The position numbers and the translations under genes were made by a program. From positions 1 through 6,452 of the forward strand of contig JAKANJ010000031.1 in the NCBI GenBank assembly GCA_021823825.1: a DNA stretch of 6,452 nt, given 5' to 3'. This DNA is from a bacterium. Its GTDB lineage: Bacteria; Patescibacteriota; Minisyncoccia; Phycocordibacterales; UBA1550. Below the pieces are notes generated by a model that was not told where the DNA came from, ran no database searches, and worked only from the letters and a program-made list of their open reading frames with translations. Positions 5,300 through 6,452 of this stretch are shown here, in pieces. Numbering within the stretch: the first letter of the stretch is position 1; every line of letters starts with the position of its first letter.

Positions 5300-6452
5300 A
5301 TGAATATTCCATTTTCATACAAAACGCTATCGCGATACCTTGATGGCATTCCTGAGCCGAAAAAGCTTTCTGATATTTTTTTGCAATATATTTGTGAAGT
5401 TGAGGGCACGGATGTACGTGGCGATGATACGGTTTTTGAATTAAAAATAACGCCAGATCGCGGCGACCTTCTTTCCTATTGGGGCATTGCGCGTGAGATT
5501 TCTGTTTATAGTGAAGCAAAACTAAAAGATTTTACACCAAAAATAATTGAAGGCGTTGAGACAAGAAAACTTCTAATTAATATAGATGAACCCAAACTTT
5601 GCCCTCGCTATCTTGGTCGTGTTATTGAAGGTGTAGATGACCGCAAATCTCCAGATTGGCTACGTGAAGCCCTTGAGGCTTCTGGACAACGGAGCATCAA
5701 TGCGATTGTGGATGTTACTAATTTTGTGATGATTGAGACGGGTCAGCCAATGCACGCCTTTGATGCCGATAAGCTTACGCATGACGAGAACGGTGCAACT
5801 ACGATTACTGTGCGTAAGGCAAACCAAGGAGAAAAGATATCAACACTAGACGGGAAAGAAGTTTTACTTCCAGAAAATGTTTTAGTAATCGCTGACAATG
5901 AACGTGCGCTTGCAATTGCCGGTGTGAAAGGCGGAGTAACTGCCGGTATAACATCCGAGACAAAATCAATCATTCTTGAAGCAGCGGTGTTTGACCCCGT
6001 TTCTGTGCGAAAGGCTGCGCGCGCTGTTGGCATTACTACGGACTCATCGCGACGGTTTGAGCATCATCGTTCTCCTGAAATCACGGGCATCGCAATGAAT
6101 CGTGCGGTGGAGTTACTTGCACAAATTTTTGTTGATGCTCGTATTGGTGCACCTTCAGACTCATATCCGCGTCCTCTGGGGAAGTATCGAGTTGGCCTTT
6201 CGGCACACGACATTGAACGACTAATCGGGGTTAGTTACTCCGCAGAAGATCTTTCAAGAGATCTTGAAAGATTTCATTTCCCTTATGAACGTATTACAAA
6301 TGGTGTAGAGCGAGTTATTTCCGGGGCAAAAGCGCTTGTTGGAACTCCGTATTCCTATGGCGCAAGCGTCTTTTTCGATGCTCCGCGAAAATTTGATTGT
6401 TCAGGATTTGTAAATTACTTATTTCTGAATGCAGGGGTAAAAATACCGCGCA
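5300..6452 (+). CDS. pheT: Phenylalanyl-tRNA synthetase beta subunit with an inserted NlpC/P60-like domain, 3' end outside window
   Basis: Partner of PheS; 384 codons are visible and the frame is open at the window end. Order: the B1 region (about 1-75, with TPDRGD at 51-56) joins directly, so the roughly 100-residue EMAP-type OB fold found after residue 40 in E. coli-type PheT is missing. Next is the B3/B4 editing domain (about 100-260), with CPRYLGRV (101-108), GQPMHAFD (His152), LEAAVFDP (Glu227) and TDSSRRFE (247-254, usually TDAS/R-Y-E). The B5 domain starts at about 295 (KYRVGLSAHDIERLIG). Where B5 should continue to a P-x-x-R-x-D motif, the frame runs into an NlpC/P60-like segment from about 339. 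The start ATG is 4 nt after pheS, with no Shine-Dalgarno site. PheT identity is certain. Whether the synthetase core resumes after the insert cannot be seen. Confidence 0.93.
   Translation, partial: MNIPFSYKTLSRYLDGIPEPKKLSDIFLQYICEVEGTDVRGDDTVFELKITPDRGDLLSYWGIAREISVYSEAKLKDFTPKIIEGVETRKLLINIDEPKLCPRYLGRVIEGVDDRKSPDWLREALEASGQRSINAIVDVTNFVMIETGQPMHAFDADKLTHDENGATTITVRKANQGEKISTLDGKEVLLPENVLVIADNERALAIAGVKGGVTAGITSETKSIILEAAVFDPVSVRKAARAVGITTDSSRRFEHHRSPEITGIAMNRAVELLAQIFVDARIGAPSDSYPRPLGKYRVGLSAHDIERLIGVSYSAEDLSRDLERFHFPYERITNGVERVISGAKALVGTPYSYGASVFFDAPRKFDCSGFVNYLFLNAGVKIPR
5822..5840 (+). repeat. 19-nt exact repeat, copy 2 (in pheT)
   Basis: Identical to 552-570 and in the same codon phase, encoding NQGEKI of PheT residues 175-180. 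It lies in the editing domain, where homologues have a similar G-E-x-(I/L) segment, so the peptide itself is natural in PheT. Confidence 0.6.
6249..6272. repeat. Perfect 10-bp inverted repeat in pheT B5 coding region
   Basis: ATCTTTCAAG (6249-6258) and CTTGAAAGAT (6263-6272) are exact reverse complements around a 4-nt centre (AGAT). In RNA this could form an AT-rich hairpin. It codes for part of SRDLERF, about 45 nt before the NlpC/P60-like segment starts. No U-tract follows that would make a terminator. Confidence 0.5.
6314..6452 (+). other. NlpC/P60-like cysteine peptidase domain within pheT (partial)
   Basis: This segment is codons 339-384 of pheT. It matches the start of NlpC/P60 (C40 peptidase) domains: a helix-turn with ALVGTPYSYGA (345-355), then FDCSGFVNYLF (365-375) with the catalytic nucleophile position Cys367, then NAGVKIPR (376-383). 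The spacing between GTPYSYG and DCSGF is normal for the family. The catalytic His and the third polar residue would lie about 50-80 residues further on, outside the window. There is no signal peptide, so it would be cytosolic, unlike most NlpC/P60 cell-wall hydrolases. The family call rests on motif recognition. Confidence 0.85.

Noticed and set aside
1..6452. Recoding of TGA as glycine, known in some Candidate Phyla Radiation lineages
   Set aside because: No in-frame TGA occurs in any of the six genes, and conserved glycines are all GGN. Five stops that are all TAA or TAG are too few to argue for recoding.
1..6452. CRISPR array, insertion sequence, tRNA or rRNA gene
   Set aside because: There are no spaced direct repeats, transposase-like frames, terminal inverted repeats or RNA-gene signatures, and coding sequence fills almost all the space.
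6314..6452. The NlpC/P60-like segment as a separate gene starting after pheT
   Set aside because: There is no stop codon in the pheT frame before it, no in-frame ATG near the junction, and pheT would end in mid-B5 without its core domains. A continuous fused protein fits better.

Overview
The window is almost wall-to-wall coding on the + strand. It holds six genes in one direction, with 4-nt gaps or 16-25-nt overlaps, and only one intergenic stretch of note (44 nt). The base composition is moderately AT-rich. No gene start has a convincing Shine-Dalgarno sequence, several enzymes are stripped-down versions of their families, and all stops seen are TAA or TAG with no in-frame TGA. These traits resemble a Candidate Phyla Radiation (Patescibacteria/Parcubacteria-type) genome. 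That assignment is an inference from style; no taxonomic marker in the window proves it.

Region 1 (about 42-3345) reads as a compact metabolic operon: a DUF4147/MOFRL-family glycerate 2-kinase, enolase, and a miniature pyruvate kinase. In that order they would catalyse glycerate -> 2-phosphoglycerate -> phosphoenolpyruvate -> pyruvate. The pyruvate kinase keeps only the TIM-barrel A domain; both the B-domain lid and the C-terminal regulatory domain are missing. A sigma70-like promoter (TTGTGC-17-TATACT) ends 10 nt before the first ATG, which suggests an almost leaderless transcript.

Region 2 (3350-4468) encodes a flavoprotein of the class 2 dihydroorotate dehydrogenase family. It has a class-2-like N-terminal extension but a class-1-like cysteine at the catalytic base position, and it lacks a normally conserved substrate asparagine. 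Its exact substrate is therefore open.

Region 3 (4469-6452) has a second near-leaderless promoter candidate followed by pheS and the 5' part of pheT, the two phenylalanyl-tRNA synthetase subunits. PheS has no N-terminal coiled coil, and an in-frame stop just upstream shows this is not a mis-called start. PheT lacks the tRNA-binding OB fold. The most striking feature of the window is that the PheT reading frame runs, inside the B5 domain and without a break, into what looks like an NlpC/P60 (papain-like) cysteine peptidase domain with its catalytic-cysteine motif FDCSGF. The window ends inside this domain, so the His and third catalytic residue, and any resumption of PheT sequence, cannot be seen.
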